Below are positions 46,001 to 61,000 of a stretch of DNA of 64,000 nucleotides, one piece after another. Within the stretch, counting starts at the first letter, position 1, and the number at the start of each line of letters is the position of its first letter. Origin of the DNA: Pezicula radicicola (Eukaryota > Ascomycota > Leotiomycetes > Helotiales > Dermateaceae); NCBI GenBank assembly GCA_003008705.1, contig PDUO01000006.1, forward strand, positions 1,497,295-1,561,294, written 5' to 3'. The position numbers and the translations under genes were made by a program. The notes below the pieces were generated by a model, which was not told the origin of the DNA, ran no database searches, and saw only the letters and a program-made list of their open reading frames with translations.

Positions 46001-49000
46001 CCAAGTTAAAGTGCGCGGCCAACGACTGGAATTGGGAGAGGTCGAGAGGCATATCCAGGAAGAAGCGAACGGAGGGATTGTTGTGGCCGATGTCATAAAA
46101 CTGAATGGCGAGGAAGCAGAGCCATCACTTGTGGCGTTTATTTGTCAACCAAACACGATAACGAAACCGGCAGACGGTGCTTTGCCTAATGGGCAGCACT
46201 TGGTAAATGGCAATGCTGTCAACGGCAGTACAGGACGATCAAACTGGGATAGCTCGCATGACAAGGCCGATTTTGAAGAAGGGTTGCTAAATAACCTCGC
46301 AGAAAGGGTCCCTAGCTACATGGTCCCCTCAATGATCATCCCTGTGGAGAAAATTCCTCTCACAAGCTCCCAGAAGGTTGATCGGACCAGCCTCCGTGAT
46401 CTGGCTACAAAGTATTGGGCGAAACGTCAGCATATAATCTCTAATTCCCAAAATACGAAGAGGGCACCCACAAGTACAATTGAGGCAAATCTACAGCAGA
46501 TATGGGCCTACGTATTGAATATCCCCGTGGACGCAATTGGTGTGGATGACACATTTATCTCTCTTTCCGGAGACTCAATAAGTGCCATGCAAGTCGCATC
46601 GAAAGCAAGAGCGGAGGGGATCCCGCTCTCAGCGCAGCAAGTCCTAAGAGAAAAGACAATAGCGAAAATGGCATTTGCTAGCCAAACCTCGCTCACCACG
46701 GTGGCAGAAAGAAAAGAAGTTATTGGGAAGCCATTTCACTTAAATCCTATCCAAAGAGCATTCTTTTTGTTATCCCCGGAAGGGGAGAATCACTATCACC
46801 AGAGCTTTCTACTGCGACTGACAAAACGTGTGATGAGGATGGATGTCAGCACAGCCATTGAAGCGATTGTGAAACGGCATTCTACACTGCGATCCACATT
46901 CGAGCAAAGCTTCAGTGGAGAATGGACCCAGAAAGTTCAAGAACCGGGGAACATACCATTCACCACCCACGAAATATCACAACTTGGTGATATAAGGACG
47001 ATTATCTCGAGTACGCAGAACGCAATTGATATACGAGAAGGGCCTGTATTCAAAGCCGTGTTTTTTGAAACCCAGGCAGGCGAGCAGCTACTTTATCTAG
47101 CCGCGCATCATCTCGTTATTGACCTCGTTTCATGGAGAATAGTTTGGCAAGATATTGAAGACATGCTTCTGCATGGTACCTTTAGCAATATCGATCCTCC
47201 GCTGTCTTTTCAATCATGGACCACACTTCAAGAAAGCCATTTCGACAGCTCCTCAACTCAATCCAGTCTGTCTTTAAGTCCAAACCACATGGCCTTTTGG
47301 GGATTGGAAACACCTAGCACTTATGGACAGGTTGTGAATGAAGTCATAATTCTTGACGCAGAAACGACATCACTTCTGATCGGAGAAAGCAACAACGCTT
47401 TAAGAACAGAGCCAGTTGAGATAATGTTGGGGGTTATCCTTCACGCATTCTTGGAGACATTTGCGAATCGTGATATACCAAGCGTTTTCCATGAAATACA
47501 TGGTCGGGAGCCCTGGGATACATCTATCGACCCCAGTGGAACCGTGGGCTGGTTCACTTCATTCATCCCACTTCACGAGGGCATCCAAAGAAGTGCAGAC
47601 CCAGTGCAGCTTGTCAGGATGGTTAAGAACGCTCTTCGGAAAGCGAAAAATGAGAACAGCCCACGTTGTTTTACGTCCACAGATGATCTCCCAATGGAGC
47701 TTGTCTTTAATTACGCCGGCCAGTACCAGCAGCTCGAGCGCAAAGACGCAATATTCTACGAAGAACCCATGGAAATACAAGATGTTTCTCCTAGAATGTC
47801 TCTATTCGCGTTGATCGAAATCAATGGCCAGCTTGACCGTGGGCAACTGACCTTCAACTTCACCTTTGACAATCGTACGCAACACTTTGATGCACTACGA
47901 CAGTGGATCTCTACCTGCGCACTGAATATGAAAGATATTGCGATCGCGCTAGCGAAGGCTAGTCATTCCTGGACTTCAAGTGACTTCAATCTCCTTCAAC
48001 CAATGTCTGACGACGACTTCGTCTATTTGCTAGACACAGTTCAAAAAGTCTCAGGGTCAAACGATCCAGAGATTATTGAGGATATATACCCTGTTACTGC
48101 AGCACAAGAGGGTATGCTTGTCAGTCAGACCAAGGATGATAGTACATATAACGTTCGCTCGGTATTTTCAGTGTCGCCCGGCGATGGAGCGGTGCGCCAA
48201 TACGTAGACCCCCAACGCCTTGCCATGGCGTGGGAGACGGTCGTATCGCGGCATCACTCTCTGAGAGCATTGCCAGCAATGTTTTCTCATCAGGCGGGAG
48301 AATTTATTCAAGTTGTCCTCAACAAAGCTCGGCCCACAGTGAATATGTTTAAGTGTCGCGATGACGAGATCAATCAAATGCTAGAGGCTGAGGAATCAGG
48401 ATTCCCTGTCATCGACGGGACTACACGTCTTTTGCACACTGCACGAATTTATGAGACAGATACCGGACGAGCTTTCTTCAGTCTCGAGATTGATCATGTG
48501 CTCATCGACAGAATGTCACTCACAGTAATACTCCGGGAGCTTTCAGCAGCTTATAACGAAGAGCCTCTGTCTCCAGCACCGCTGTTCAGAGACTTCGTGG
48601 ACTTTTTGAAGAGAGAAAACCACGCGACTGCAGCGAAAACATTCGACTACTGGAGTCACGTCCTTCGAGAAGCAGAACGCTGCTTCTTGCCACTTCCAGA
48701 CAACTGCATCACAGCTCGTGATAGCGTGAAATGTATAGGCGTTAACATCCCAAGTCGTTCAGAGATTGATACGTTCTGTACTCAGAACCAGATAACTCTT
48801 TCATCATTATTCCAGGCCGCTTGGACACTGGTTCTACATATTTATACTGGTTCAGATGATGTCTCTTTCGGGTATCTTTCTTCTGGTCGTGACGCTCCGC
48901 TTCCTCGAATCGAAGATGCCGTCGGTGTATATATAAGCATGTTAATATGCCGTATGCAACTGGATCCAGTGGTCTCCATCGAGAGTCTGCTTGAACAAAT

Positions 49001-52000
49001 ACAGCAAAATTCGTTCGACGCAATGCAGAATCAGTACATCCCACTTGCTGAACTTCACCGTGCCGCTGGTGTAAGGGATGGGGCGCTTTTTTCTACGGTA
49101 ATGACCGTGAGAACGGAGCGAGAGACCAAGCAAGTGAACAGCAAGGATCTCCGATTCCAGCCACTTGATGATCTAGCCCCAACGGAGTACGATGTCACTA
49201 TTAGTGTTGCAACTCCTGATTCTGTATCTTTGACTGTCGATCTCGATTACTGGTTCCCTCGAATTACCACCGAATACGCTCAAGGTCTTGCCGAATCTAT
49301 GGCTAATATAATTCGATGCATCATCAGCACGCCCAAGGCAAGCATCAAGGAGTTAAATGTTATTGGAGACTGCGACATCCAAAGAATTCATGGGTGGTAC
49401 GAGAAGAAACATCATCCTGTGGATAACACTATCCACGCCCTCATTGAAACAAATGCTCAAGCCAATCCAGACTCCCTAGCCGTGCTAGGGTACGAAGGAT
49501 CCTTCACATACCAGGGTCTCAATACACATGCTTCATGTCTAGCAGCTTATCTTGTCAAAGAGAAGAATATTGGACCAGGTGCTAAAGTCCCACTATGCTT
49601 TGAAAAGTCTGCCTGGACTATTGTCGCTGTACTTGCAGTCCTGAAAACTGGCGCTGCTTTCGTTCCGATGGATGCTGCATTCCTGCCACGTATGAGAACA
49701 ATTATTGAATTGGTTGATGCCAAGCTAGTTCTTGCGTCTGAGTCCAAAAGAGAAGTCATCTCACAGTTTGTCGATGAAGTCGTTGAAGTCAGCAAAGACG
49801 CGATAGAGGGCTTAAAGAACAAGGGCTACCGAGACCCGGATGTTGAAGTCAAGCCAACTGATATTGCCTACGTTCTGTTTACCTCCGGCTCAACGGGAGT
49901 GCCAAAAGGTGCTGTTATGGCGCATCGGTCCTACTGTTCAAATGTGGAGGCAGAGGCAACCTCGATGCACATTTTAAAGAATTCCCGGGTGTTTGCTTTT
50001 GCTTCATACAGCTTTGGTGCCGCACTTATTGAGATGTTGACAACACTGAGCGTAGGAGGAACCATCTGCGTTCCATCTGACCAGGAAAAGATGGATGACC
50101 CTACTGGTGCAATTAACCGCATGCAGGCAACATGGGTACTGTTTACGCCGTCATTTGCTCGTATTTTGAAGCCTCAATCCGTCCCAACTCTAAAAACTAT
50201 CGTTCTTGGAGGTGAAGCCGTCACGCAAGACCTCATCGATCTCTGGGCTACAGTGCCTGGAAAAGAGCTGATCGAGGTCTATGGTCAGGCTGAATCCTGT
50301 AGCACAAGTTGTTATCATGTTCTAAAGCCTGGCTCCGATCCAAAAGTACTCGGCCGCCCCGCCGGAGCAAATTACTGGCTTGTCAACCCGCAGAATTCTG
50401 ATATTCTTATGCCTGTAGGCGCGCTTGGCGAGATTGTTGTTGAAGGTCCCATTGTTACCAACGGTTACTTGAATGATCCCTCGAAGACAGCAACTGCGTT
50501 TATCCAAGCACCAGAGTGGTTAAGGAGGTTGAGGGGCTACAATATGCCGCTCAGGCATCTTTATAGAACGGGTGATTTGGGTCGTTTTACCGCCAATGGT
50601 ATGGTCCGTACGGTTGGGAGAAGAGATACTCAAGTCAAAGTTCGAGGTCAGAGGATTGAACTCGCGGAAGTGGAGTATCATGTCAAGCAGTGCTTGCCGC
50701 CGTCAAGCGCCGTGGTAGTGGAGGCTACCGTACCAAAGGGCAACACCGCCACGTTAGTGTCATTTGTTATTCTTGAAGCACCAGAGTTAGTGGAATTGGA
50801 AGAGTCTCCAAGTCTACTGGTAAGAGCAGAATCGACTATGGCGGAAGACTTCTTGTGTGAGACCTTTGCCAAACTCAGATCCCAGGTTGAAGCAAGGCTG
50901 CCTTCATATATGGTTCCGTCTGCGTTCGTTGCGATGAACCGTTTTCCATTGACTGTGACTGGAAAGACCAGTCGAAGAGGTCTTCGCGAACTCGCAGCAG
51001 AACTTACAATCGAAGAACTGGGAAGGTACTCTCTCGACAGCACGGTGAAAAGAGCGCCAGAAACTCCGATGGAAAAAGAAATACAGAGTCTTTGGGCAGA
51101 GGTCCTCCAGCAAGACGCGGCTGATATATACGCTGATCACCACTTCCTAGGAAAGGGAGGCGATTCGATTTCTGCCATTCGTTTATCAGCTGCAGCACGG
51201 AGACGCTCGATTCTGCTCACTGTGTCGCAGATCATTTCAAACCCGGTACTAAAGGACATGGCTGTCGCTGCTGAACCTATAGCAACGGATACTGGAGAGA
51301 CAGACGTGATACACCCGTTCAGTCTGTTGGCACCCAGCCACGCAGAACAAATCACCGAATCTGTCACCAAACAATATCGCTTGGAAACAGATTGCATCGA
51401 AGACCTCTACCCATGCACACCACTTCAAGAAGGCATGATGATGCTTTCTGCGCGCGACTCCGGGCAATATGTATTTAGGCATACCTTTGTGCTTGCCGAT
51501 TGGATCGATGTCGAACGATTAGAGAAGGCGTGGGCTATGGTCATAGACGCAAATGGGACACTACGCACGAAAATCTTCACAGCTGGGTCTTTGGGATCTT
51601 TTCAAGCTGTGATGAAGGCTATGGTGTGCTCATACTCCACATCACTAGTGGACTACTTGACTAAAGACCGATCCCAGCCAATGGAGTTTGGTGATGAGCT
51701 TATGCGGCTTGGTATTGTTGTTGAACCTAACGGGCAGCGATTCTGTGTGTGGACAGTGCATCATTCTATCTTTGACGGATGGTCGACGCCACTTATCCTA
51801 AGCCAAGTCGATAAGGCTTATCATAGCGAGGGACTTCCGGAAAGGGTCCAATACAACCGCTTTATCAAATATGTTCTGGATAGAGACGAGAATGCGGCTG
51901 CGCAATTCTGGAAACGAGAACTACAAGGAGCTCATCCTGCCTCGTTCCCACCTACGCCAGAGACAGTGAATCGCCGAGAAGCAAAGGGCACGGCAAAAGA

Positions 52001-55000
52001 AATATTCCAAGTTACAGAGGAGCAAAGATCCAATACTACTCTAGCACTTGAAATCCGTCTTGCTTGGGCGATTATCTTATCACGGTATTCCAATGACGAA
52101 GATGTCACATTTGGGGTGACTCTTTCAGGCCGAACTGTTCCTGTTCCTGGGATCGAAAAGATTTCTGGCCCAACTATAGCAACAGTGCCGGTAAGAGTCC
52201 AGATCGACCAAGAGAAGACGCTTCGGCAAGCATTACAACATCTGCAAGATCAGGAGGTCCGGATGATGCCCTTTGAACAGACAGGCCTCCAGAAAATCCA
52301 TCGTCTGGATACCGATACTGCAGCTGCTTGTGACTTTCGTTCTTTGATTCTCATTCAACCGAAGGAATTTGACAATTTTGATGGCGTGCTAAGCGAACTA
52401 CACGCTTCGACCGATACAATGGCTGCTTTCAACAGCTATCCATTTATGCTGCAGTTCGCAATTGGACCAACCCAGATTGATCTTGAGGCGAGTTTTGATA
52501 AGGATGCCTTATCCACATTAGCAGTCACTAGAATTCTGCGACAGTTGGTGCACGTCCTACATCAAGTCCGTCAGAAGAACTTTGAGAGCAAGAAAATCAT
52601 GGAGTTGACCCTCATTACCGAAGCAGACAGAAGCATGATTTCATCATGGAACAAGCCTAAATTCCCTCTAGGACTTCCCCACATGCTCGATCTTATTGGA
52701 AAGATGGTGCGTTTTCAACCAGATCGTCCCGCAGTACATGCTTGGGACGGCAGCTTTACCTATGCCGAACTCTTCGACTCTGCTGCGCTTGTGGCAGTCA
52801 AGTTACGAGGGCTTGGTGTCGATACTGGAACATTGGTTCCAATGTGTCTTGAGAAGTCCAAGTTTGTGATTGTTGTCATGGTCGGTATTTGGATGGCCGG
52901 AGGTGCATTTGTCCCTCTTGACCCATCCACACCGGTGGCTCGACTCAGAGATATTTTTGACGATACAAACGCCACTATGGTCCTAACTTCTCGCAAGCAA
53001 AGCAAAAAATTCGAGTCTCTTGTCAGCAATATCCTGATTATCGATGAAGCATCAATCGAAAGACAAGTAGAGCCGTTAACTACCGCTGCAACTGAATCTC
53101 AAACTTTAGCCTATGTTATCTTCACCTCAGGCACAACGGGACGCCCAAAAGGTATTGCTGTAGAACACGGCGCTTTGAGTCGCAGTCTTCTCGAGCATGC
53201 GAAACAAATTAATATGTCTTCTACTACTCGTGCACTTCATTTTACGTCCAGTTCATTCGATGCTTCCATAACCGAAACTATGGGCTGTCTCGTTTTCGGT
53301 GGCTGTATCTGTATACCGTCCGAATTACAGAAGCAAGACGATATCACAGCGGCCATGGATGTCATGGCTGTCAATTGGGCATTTTTCACGCCGTCTGTTG
53401 CCAGGATGATTCCGCTGGAGCGAGTGAAAGGTCTCAAAACCCTCGTTCTGGGCGGCGAAAAAGCAAAACGAGAAGATATTCAACGTTGGACGAAGACCGA
53501 AACTGTCGATCTTAAAATTGTGTACGGCCCGACCGAGGCAGCAATTTGGTGCGTAGTCAATGATTTCGCTGCAAGACCGGAATTTGAAGATTCCATTGGG
53601 AAAGCAGCAGGATGTATAACATGGATTGCTGAACCGAATGATCCAAGCCGTCTAGCGCCGGTTGGGGCACTTGGGGAGCTCATCTTGGAGGGGCCTGGTC
53701 TTGCAAGAGGGTATCTAAATGATAGGGAAAAGACAAATGCCGCCTTTATCCCACATCCGCAGTGGATCTCTGGTGTCGAACCAACATCAACGAGAGTCTA
53801 CCGGACTGGCGATCTTGTCTCTTATAACCCTGACGGATCCATCAAGTATGTCGGGCGTAAAGACGAGCAGATCAAGCTCCATGGCCATCGGATCGAGCTT
53901 TCCGAGGTCGAGTTCCATGTTCGGCACTGTCTGGAAGGCATCAAAGACATTGCAGCCATAGTCATCCCGCCAACAGAGCCCACGAGAGAAACTCAACCCA
54001 TATTAGCGGCTTTTGTCGTTCCTTCAATAGATGAAGGAGTTACTCCAACTGCCAACGGCGTCAATGTTCTGAAGCTAGGTGACCTTTCACCACCCAGTCA
54101 AACATTATTGAAATCATGGCTTCACACCTTTGACTCCCGCCTCGAGGCCGTTCTTCCAAGGTATATGATGCCTACTGCGCTTATTGCCATCAGCTCTATG
54201 CCCGTTTCTACAGCCGGTAAGACGGATCGAAAGAGTTTGAAAAAACTCGCTGCGGAGAACTCTCTCGCTGAAATCAATCTCCTCGTCATGAGTGGAGGGA
54301 AGTCAATTGAACCCCCTAGTACTGCAGCAGAGATGCTACTTCAGCGCCTCTGGGCAGAAGTCTTAGGCATAGATCAAGCATTAATCTCTCGAGAAGATGA
54401 GTTCTTTAAAAGGGGTGGAGAATCAATCAAGGCAATGTATCTTTCAGCACTCATGAAGGTGGAAGGATTCAAATTGAGGGTGCCGGATATTTTCAACAAC
54501 AGTCGATTGTCCGACATGGCACTCCGTGTTGAAAGTGAAGATTCAACAGTCAATGAAACACCTAGCCCGTTTTCAATAATCGACGAGGAAACGGAAAGAA
54601 AGGTCAAAGAAGTTTTTCGCAGGCGCAACGATATCAAAGTGGAAAGCGTTGAAGACATCTATCCCGCTACCCCAATGCAAACCGGTCTACTCGCCCTATC
54701 CTCGAGGTTCGAAAGAGCTTATATTCGGCAAGACGTGTATGAGCTACCACCAGATGTGAACATTGAGCATTTCAAGGAGGCTTGGGAAATTGTTGTGAGG
54801 GCCAATCCTATCCTACGCACTAGGATCGTCAACTTAGGCCCCAACTTGCATTTCCAAGTTTTGCTTAATGAGCAGGTCGGATGGCAACCTATCAGAGATA
54901 TCCCAGCGTTTCTAGAATGCGAAGGAGCGATTTCGCCGGGTCTAGGAGATCGTTTAGTCTCCTACGGCCTCTACTACTCTAATGAGTCGGGCAGATACCA

Positions 55001-58000
55001 ATTTATATGGATAATCCATCACGCCCTGTTTGATGGCTGGAGTCTTTCGCTGCTTCTCAGTGCTGTCGATACCGCTTACCACCAAGGCATTGCAAAACCC
55101 ACTGTTCCTTTCAATGCCTTCATAAAGCACCTTGTATGTGGAAACCCAGAGCAGTATCAAGCCTTCTGGGCCTCTGAGCTCTCTGGGGCAACAGGCGAGC
55201 AATTTCCTCGCGCCCAAGCTGCTAACCAGAAAGTCATGGTAGACAGCATTCTCGAGCGGCAGTTCACCTTTGCTCGGACTCAAAAGTCCAACATCACGAC
55301 CGCAACAATCCTGCGCGCAGCGTGGGCTCTATGCATGGCTGAATATACTTCCACACCAAACCCATCTGAGGTGATCTTTGGCATCACTTCCTCGGGACGC
55401 AACACACCAGTAGGAGGAATTGAGAGCATTACTGGTCCTACAATTGCCACCGTACCTTTCCGGGTTTCACTCGGTGACAAACCAGTGACTGATTTCCTAC
55501 GAGATATACAAGAAAAGGCTGTTCGAATGACTGAGTATGAGCAAATCGGCCTACAATCCATTCAGCGTCTATCATCCGATGCAGCTAGAGCCGTCGACTT
55601 CAACTGCCTGCTCGTTATCCAACCACAAGATCGCCCAGTTGATTCAAACAGCCTCTTTGCAAAGGACGTGAGTCCCAATTTCCGAAAGATTGTGGATTTT
55701 ACGTCCTATCCCTTGACGCTGGACTGCACCTTTGATGACGAACGCATCACATTGACGGCTATCTTCGACCATTCAATGATCGAGCACCAGCAAATGGAAC
55801 TCGTCCTCCAGAACTTCGAGAATTTCTTTCATCAGCTGTGCAATCCTCTAGAGGGCATCACTGTCAGTGGTATGAATAACATCAGTGATGCTGATAAGAC
55901 GGCCATTCAAAATTGGAATTCTCGCCAACTAACTAGAAAGAACACATTTGTTCACGACATGATTGATCAGCAAGCATTAGAGCATCCAGATAAGGTAGCT
56001 GTGTCGGCATGGGATGGCGAATGGACTTATGGCGAACTGCAAAAGTACTCTGACCTCCTTGCAGCGAAATTGAAGCATCTCGGTGTCGGACCGGGAAAGG
56101 CGGTGGTGAGCTCTATCGAGAAGTCGAAGTATAACATTCTAGCTATGGTAGCTACTTGGAAGGCCGAGGGAGTTCTCATTCCAATGGATACTAAACATCC
56201 AGTTGAGCGCCGCTTAGGTATTGCAGAGCAGGTTGACTCGCCAGTAGCTCTCATCTCATACGAACAATCTAGAATAATCTCCCCGCTGGCACCACTTCAT
56301 ATTATTGTCGACCACAACCTTCTCATCGAGCTAGAATCGTCGCTATTTCTGCTCAAGAGTCCTTGGACAAGAGAATTAAAATCCGAAAGCACGGCCTACA
56401 TTGTCTTCACATCTGGGAGCACAGGAACCCCCAAAGGCGTCATGATTCCGCACAATGCCTTCTCGACCAGCGTAACCAGTTTAGCAAGGACATTTGGCAT
56501 ACAATCATCTAGCCGTGTCCTCAACTTTGCTTCCCACGCTTTTGATGCATCGATCCTAGAAATTGTCACTCCGCTCATCCAAGGTGGCACAATCTGCATA
56601 CCGAGTGAGGAAGGGCGTATGAGCGCCCTAGAGGATGCGATGGAGAAGTTAGAGGTCAACTGGGCATTCTTTACACCTGGTCTTTTGAGGCTGCTAACAC
56701 CGGGAAAGGCAGCGCATTTGAAGACCGTGGTAGTGGGTGGAGAGGCTATTGAAAGGGGCCTGCTGGATAGGTGGAAGGATCAGGTCCGGTTATTTGTCGC
56801 ATATGGTCCTACGGAGACAACGATCATCTGTGCCGCATACGATGTAACGAAGAATGGAAGCCATGAGAATATCGTTGGACAGAATGCGAACGAGTGCAAA
56901 TTGTGGGTTGTCGATCCTGAAAATCCACATCGACTTCAACCAGTTGGAGCTACCGGAGAACTTGTCATCGAAGGGCCGGTACTTGCCCAAGGGTATCTCA
57001 ACGACAAACAAAAGACTGATGCCGCATTTATAACTTCCTCTGAATGGCTGCAGGGTGAACAGTCCACGAAGACGCGGGCATATTTGACTGGAGACCTAGT
57101 TCGTTGTAATTCCGAGGGGTTACTCTTCTATGTCGCTCGTAAAAACTCAGGCCAAATAAAATACCACGGCCAGCGGCTCGAGATTGGCGAAATTGAAAGC
57201 CACGTGCGCAGAATTGGTTCTGAGGTTATAAATGTCGCGGTTGATGTAGTTGCCTTTGCTGATCGCAAAGATGTGCTCACTTTGTTCCTCCATCTCAAAG
57301 ATCACACCGAAAACTGGAAAGACGACGATGAGGTGGTCCTTACTAGAGAGGGAATACCGGAAGAGTCGTGTGCTGAGCTTGTATCCATTCTCAACTTGCT
57401 CGAGAGCCAGCTCTCAGCGACCGTCCCGCATTACATGGTCCCAACAGCGTTCGTACTGCTCAAATCTATGCCAACCTCGACGACGGGGAAAATAAACCGC
57501 CCAGCTCTACGTCAAGCAGCAGCCGCGCTGCCACTTACTCAGGTCAATGCACTTGCAATCCTCGCTAGTGCGACGGGAAGGCAACCTAGCAGTAAGATGG
57601 AATGTGCTTTACAAAATCTTTGGGCAAGAGTTTTAAGTCTGCCCCCAGACAACATCACTGCAAATGATCAATTTTTTAGGCTTGGTGGCCATTCTTTGGC
57701 AGCAATGGATCTTGTTGGGCAATGTAGAAACGAAGGCCTCTCTTTGACGGTGGCAGACATCTTCAGTAACCCTGTGCTTTCTGCGATGGCCTCGGTCGCC
57801 AAAGAAGCTAGTAGCTGTGAGATGGCTGAGGACCCAGAAGCTTTCGAACTTCTTCCTTTAGAACTCAAGGAAAAGATCATTGCTGAATCGGCCAGTCTAT
57901 GCAAAGCTGAAGCGGATAAGATACAGGATATATATCCTTGCACGCCACTCCAAGAAGGCCTCATGGCCATCAGTGCAAGGACGTCAGGAGCTTACATAGC

Positions 58001-61000
58001 CAAACACGTCTTCGAACTTCCATCATCTTGTGATCCATTACAGCTCCAAGCTGCATGGCAAGTCGTATTCAATATGAACGCAATCCTCCGTACTCGAATC
58101 GTAGAAGCTCACGGAAGGCTATATCAAGTCGTCCTGAGAAGCGGGAATATTGAATGGAAATCCGCGAGTAACCTTGAGCAGTATCTGGAAGAAGAAGAGG
58201 TGAATACAATGACGCTTGGTCAGTCTCTTAGTCGGTTCGGAATGATCCAAGAGACAAGTACATCGTACTGCGTCTGGACAGCCCATCACTCAGTTTATGA
58301 CGGTTGGTCCTTGACCCATATTGCAGAACAAGTGGGACAAGCTTACAACAACCTTTCCCTTTCGCCAACGCCGAGCTACTCAAGATTTATCCGCTACCTG
58401 GAGCAAGCCGACCTCCACAAGCAGCAGAGCTTCTGGCGTGAAAATCTGGAAGGTATGGAGAAACTGGAGTTCCCGGCTTTGCCCATGCCAGGATACAAAC
58501 CTAACGCCGATGATTTGTTCACATGCCATGTGCCTTTACGGATGAGCAACTCCAGTGTCACCGTTGCGACATTGATTAGTCTAGCTTGGGGACTGGTCGT
58601 TGCGCAACATGCTGGCGCCGAGAATGAAGACGTTGTTTTTGGTTCAACACTCTCAGGTCGGAACGCCCCAGTCAACGGCATTAGAGCTATAACTGGTCCA
58701 ACTATCGCCACAATCCCTCTTCGAGTCCATCTCAACAGGACGTTGGCGGTCCCAAAGGCACTTCAACAGCTACAACAGCAGCTCAGTGATACAATGGCAT
58801 TTGAACAGTTTGGTATCCAGCGAATTCGCCGAGAATCCGCCTGCGATTTCCAGAATCTTCTGCTGATCCAACATGGTGGAGACGAGTCGATCGGGGCTGG
58901 TATTCTACACAATCTGAGAGGATCTGGGGACCTGAAATTGTTCAACAACTACCCCCTCATGGTACAATGTTCCGTTGGCGCGGAAGAAATCGAGGTGGCA
59001 ATGAGCTTTGATTCTTTTGTCTTGCCGCGTGAACAGATAAGTGTGATTGCCAGTCATTTTGCGAACGTCCTAGAGCAGCTTATGAACGGACTCAATGATG
59101 ACGCTATGAGTCTTGGGGATATCCAACTTATTAGCCAACATGACCTCCAACAGTTAAAGAACTGGAATACCTATCTTCCACCATCGGAGGATATGTGCGC
59201 ACACCATGTAGTTGAAAGGATATGTGAAGGCCAGCCACATCAACAAGCAGTTTCTGCTTGGGACGGCGACTTGAGTTATGAGGAGCTTAATCATCTTTCA
59301 AGTCGCCTCGCAGTGCAGCTCGTCCATTTGGGCGTAGGGGTAGAAGCGATGGTCCCAACCTGCTTCGAGAAATCAAAATGGGCTATCGTTGCTGTACTCG
59401 CAATTTGGAAGGCTGGGGGTGCGTTTGTGCCCCTTGACCCATCACACGCAATAGAAAGAGGAATACGGGTCATTCAACAGACAGGGGCTCGAGTAATGAT
59501 TACCTCTCAAAAGAGCAGAGACAAGTACGAGGCTGTTGTAGAGAACCTCGTAGTCCTTGATGATACTACGATGATGACACTGCCCGTAGTTGACGGGACC
59601 TTCACTAATGCAGATTCCAAGCCTAATAACAAGGCCTACGTTATTTTTACTTCTGGTAGTACGGGGATGCCCAAAGGAGTTATCATCGAGCATGCCGCGC
59701 TCACTACCTCGGCGAAGCATCATGGAAGTGCCTTGGGTTTTAGCCCGAAGACGAGGGCGCTACACTTCACTTCTGCTTCATTCGATGCAAGTATCACTGA
59801 AATTGCAGTCACACTTCTATTTGGAGGCTGTATCTGCATCCCATCTGAGGACGAACGGCGCAATGATCTGATCAAGGCCATGGATGAACTGCAAGTCAAT
59901 TGGGCATTCTTCACGCCAACAGTAGCGTCATCGATACCAGTGGAAGACGCGAGATACCTGGAGAACTTGGTATTAGGAGGAGAAGCCGTGCCCATGAACG
60001 AAATTGAACGACTTATGCCGAGAACAAACCTTTCAACTGTATATGGACCAACCGAGGCGACCATTTGGTGCACTGTGAATAACCCCAAGATAGCGCAGTT
60101 TGAGGACTCAATTGGGAAGGGAACAGGCGTGGTGACATGGATTGTGGAGCAAGGGAACCCGGACAAGTTGGCGCCGATGGGATGTGTGGGCGAGTTATTG
60201 TTGGAAGGTCCACTACTAGCACGAGGGTATGTATCTTTCTATCTGTCTTTCCCACAATGCTCATGATACTGATGATAATCGTAACACTCATAGCTACCTC
60301 AATGATGCGACCAAGACTAGCATGGCTTTTATCCCGGCGCCTGCGTGGCTGCCTCATCTAATGGGCGACGAACGTGGAAGAGGTCGACTATACAGGACGG
60401 GCGACTTGGTCAAATACAACAGCGATGGCTCTATCAAATACATCGGCCGCAGCGATAACCAAGTCAAGCTCCGCGGCCACCGCATTGAGCTCGGAGAAGT
60501 CGAATATCATCTTACGAAGGCCCTTCCGGAGATGGATACTGTGGTAGTGGAAGTTATCTCCCCTAAAGGAGGTGCACCAACGCTGGTTGCATTCTTGTAC
60601 AGAGTCTCCAATGGCAACAGTAGCGAAGGCTCGTACATCCTCAAGACGAAGGATTCTAAGCTCACGGCCCATCTGAGGTCTGTCGAGGATTCTTTAGGCA
60701 CAGTCCTCCCTCATTATATGATTCCATCTACCTTCGTTGTCCTAGGGCGGATTCCCCTGACAACGTCTGGAAAGACGGACCGCAAAGCCATTCGGGGGTT
60801 AGCCTCGGAATTATCGAACGAAGAATTAGATATTAGGTCAGCCAGTTCAGATGCAGTAGCCTCGAAGAGGCAGCCTGCTACCAACAAAGAAAAGGAGCTG
60901 CAACGGCTATGGGCCAGGATCCTTAACATCACAGATCTGTCAACCATCGGGGCAGATGACAACTTCTTCCGCGGTGGTGGTGACTCCATTTCCGCAATGA

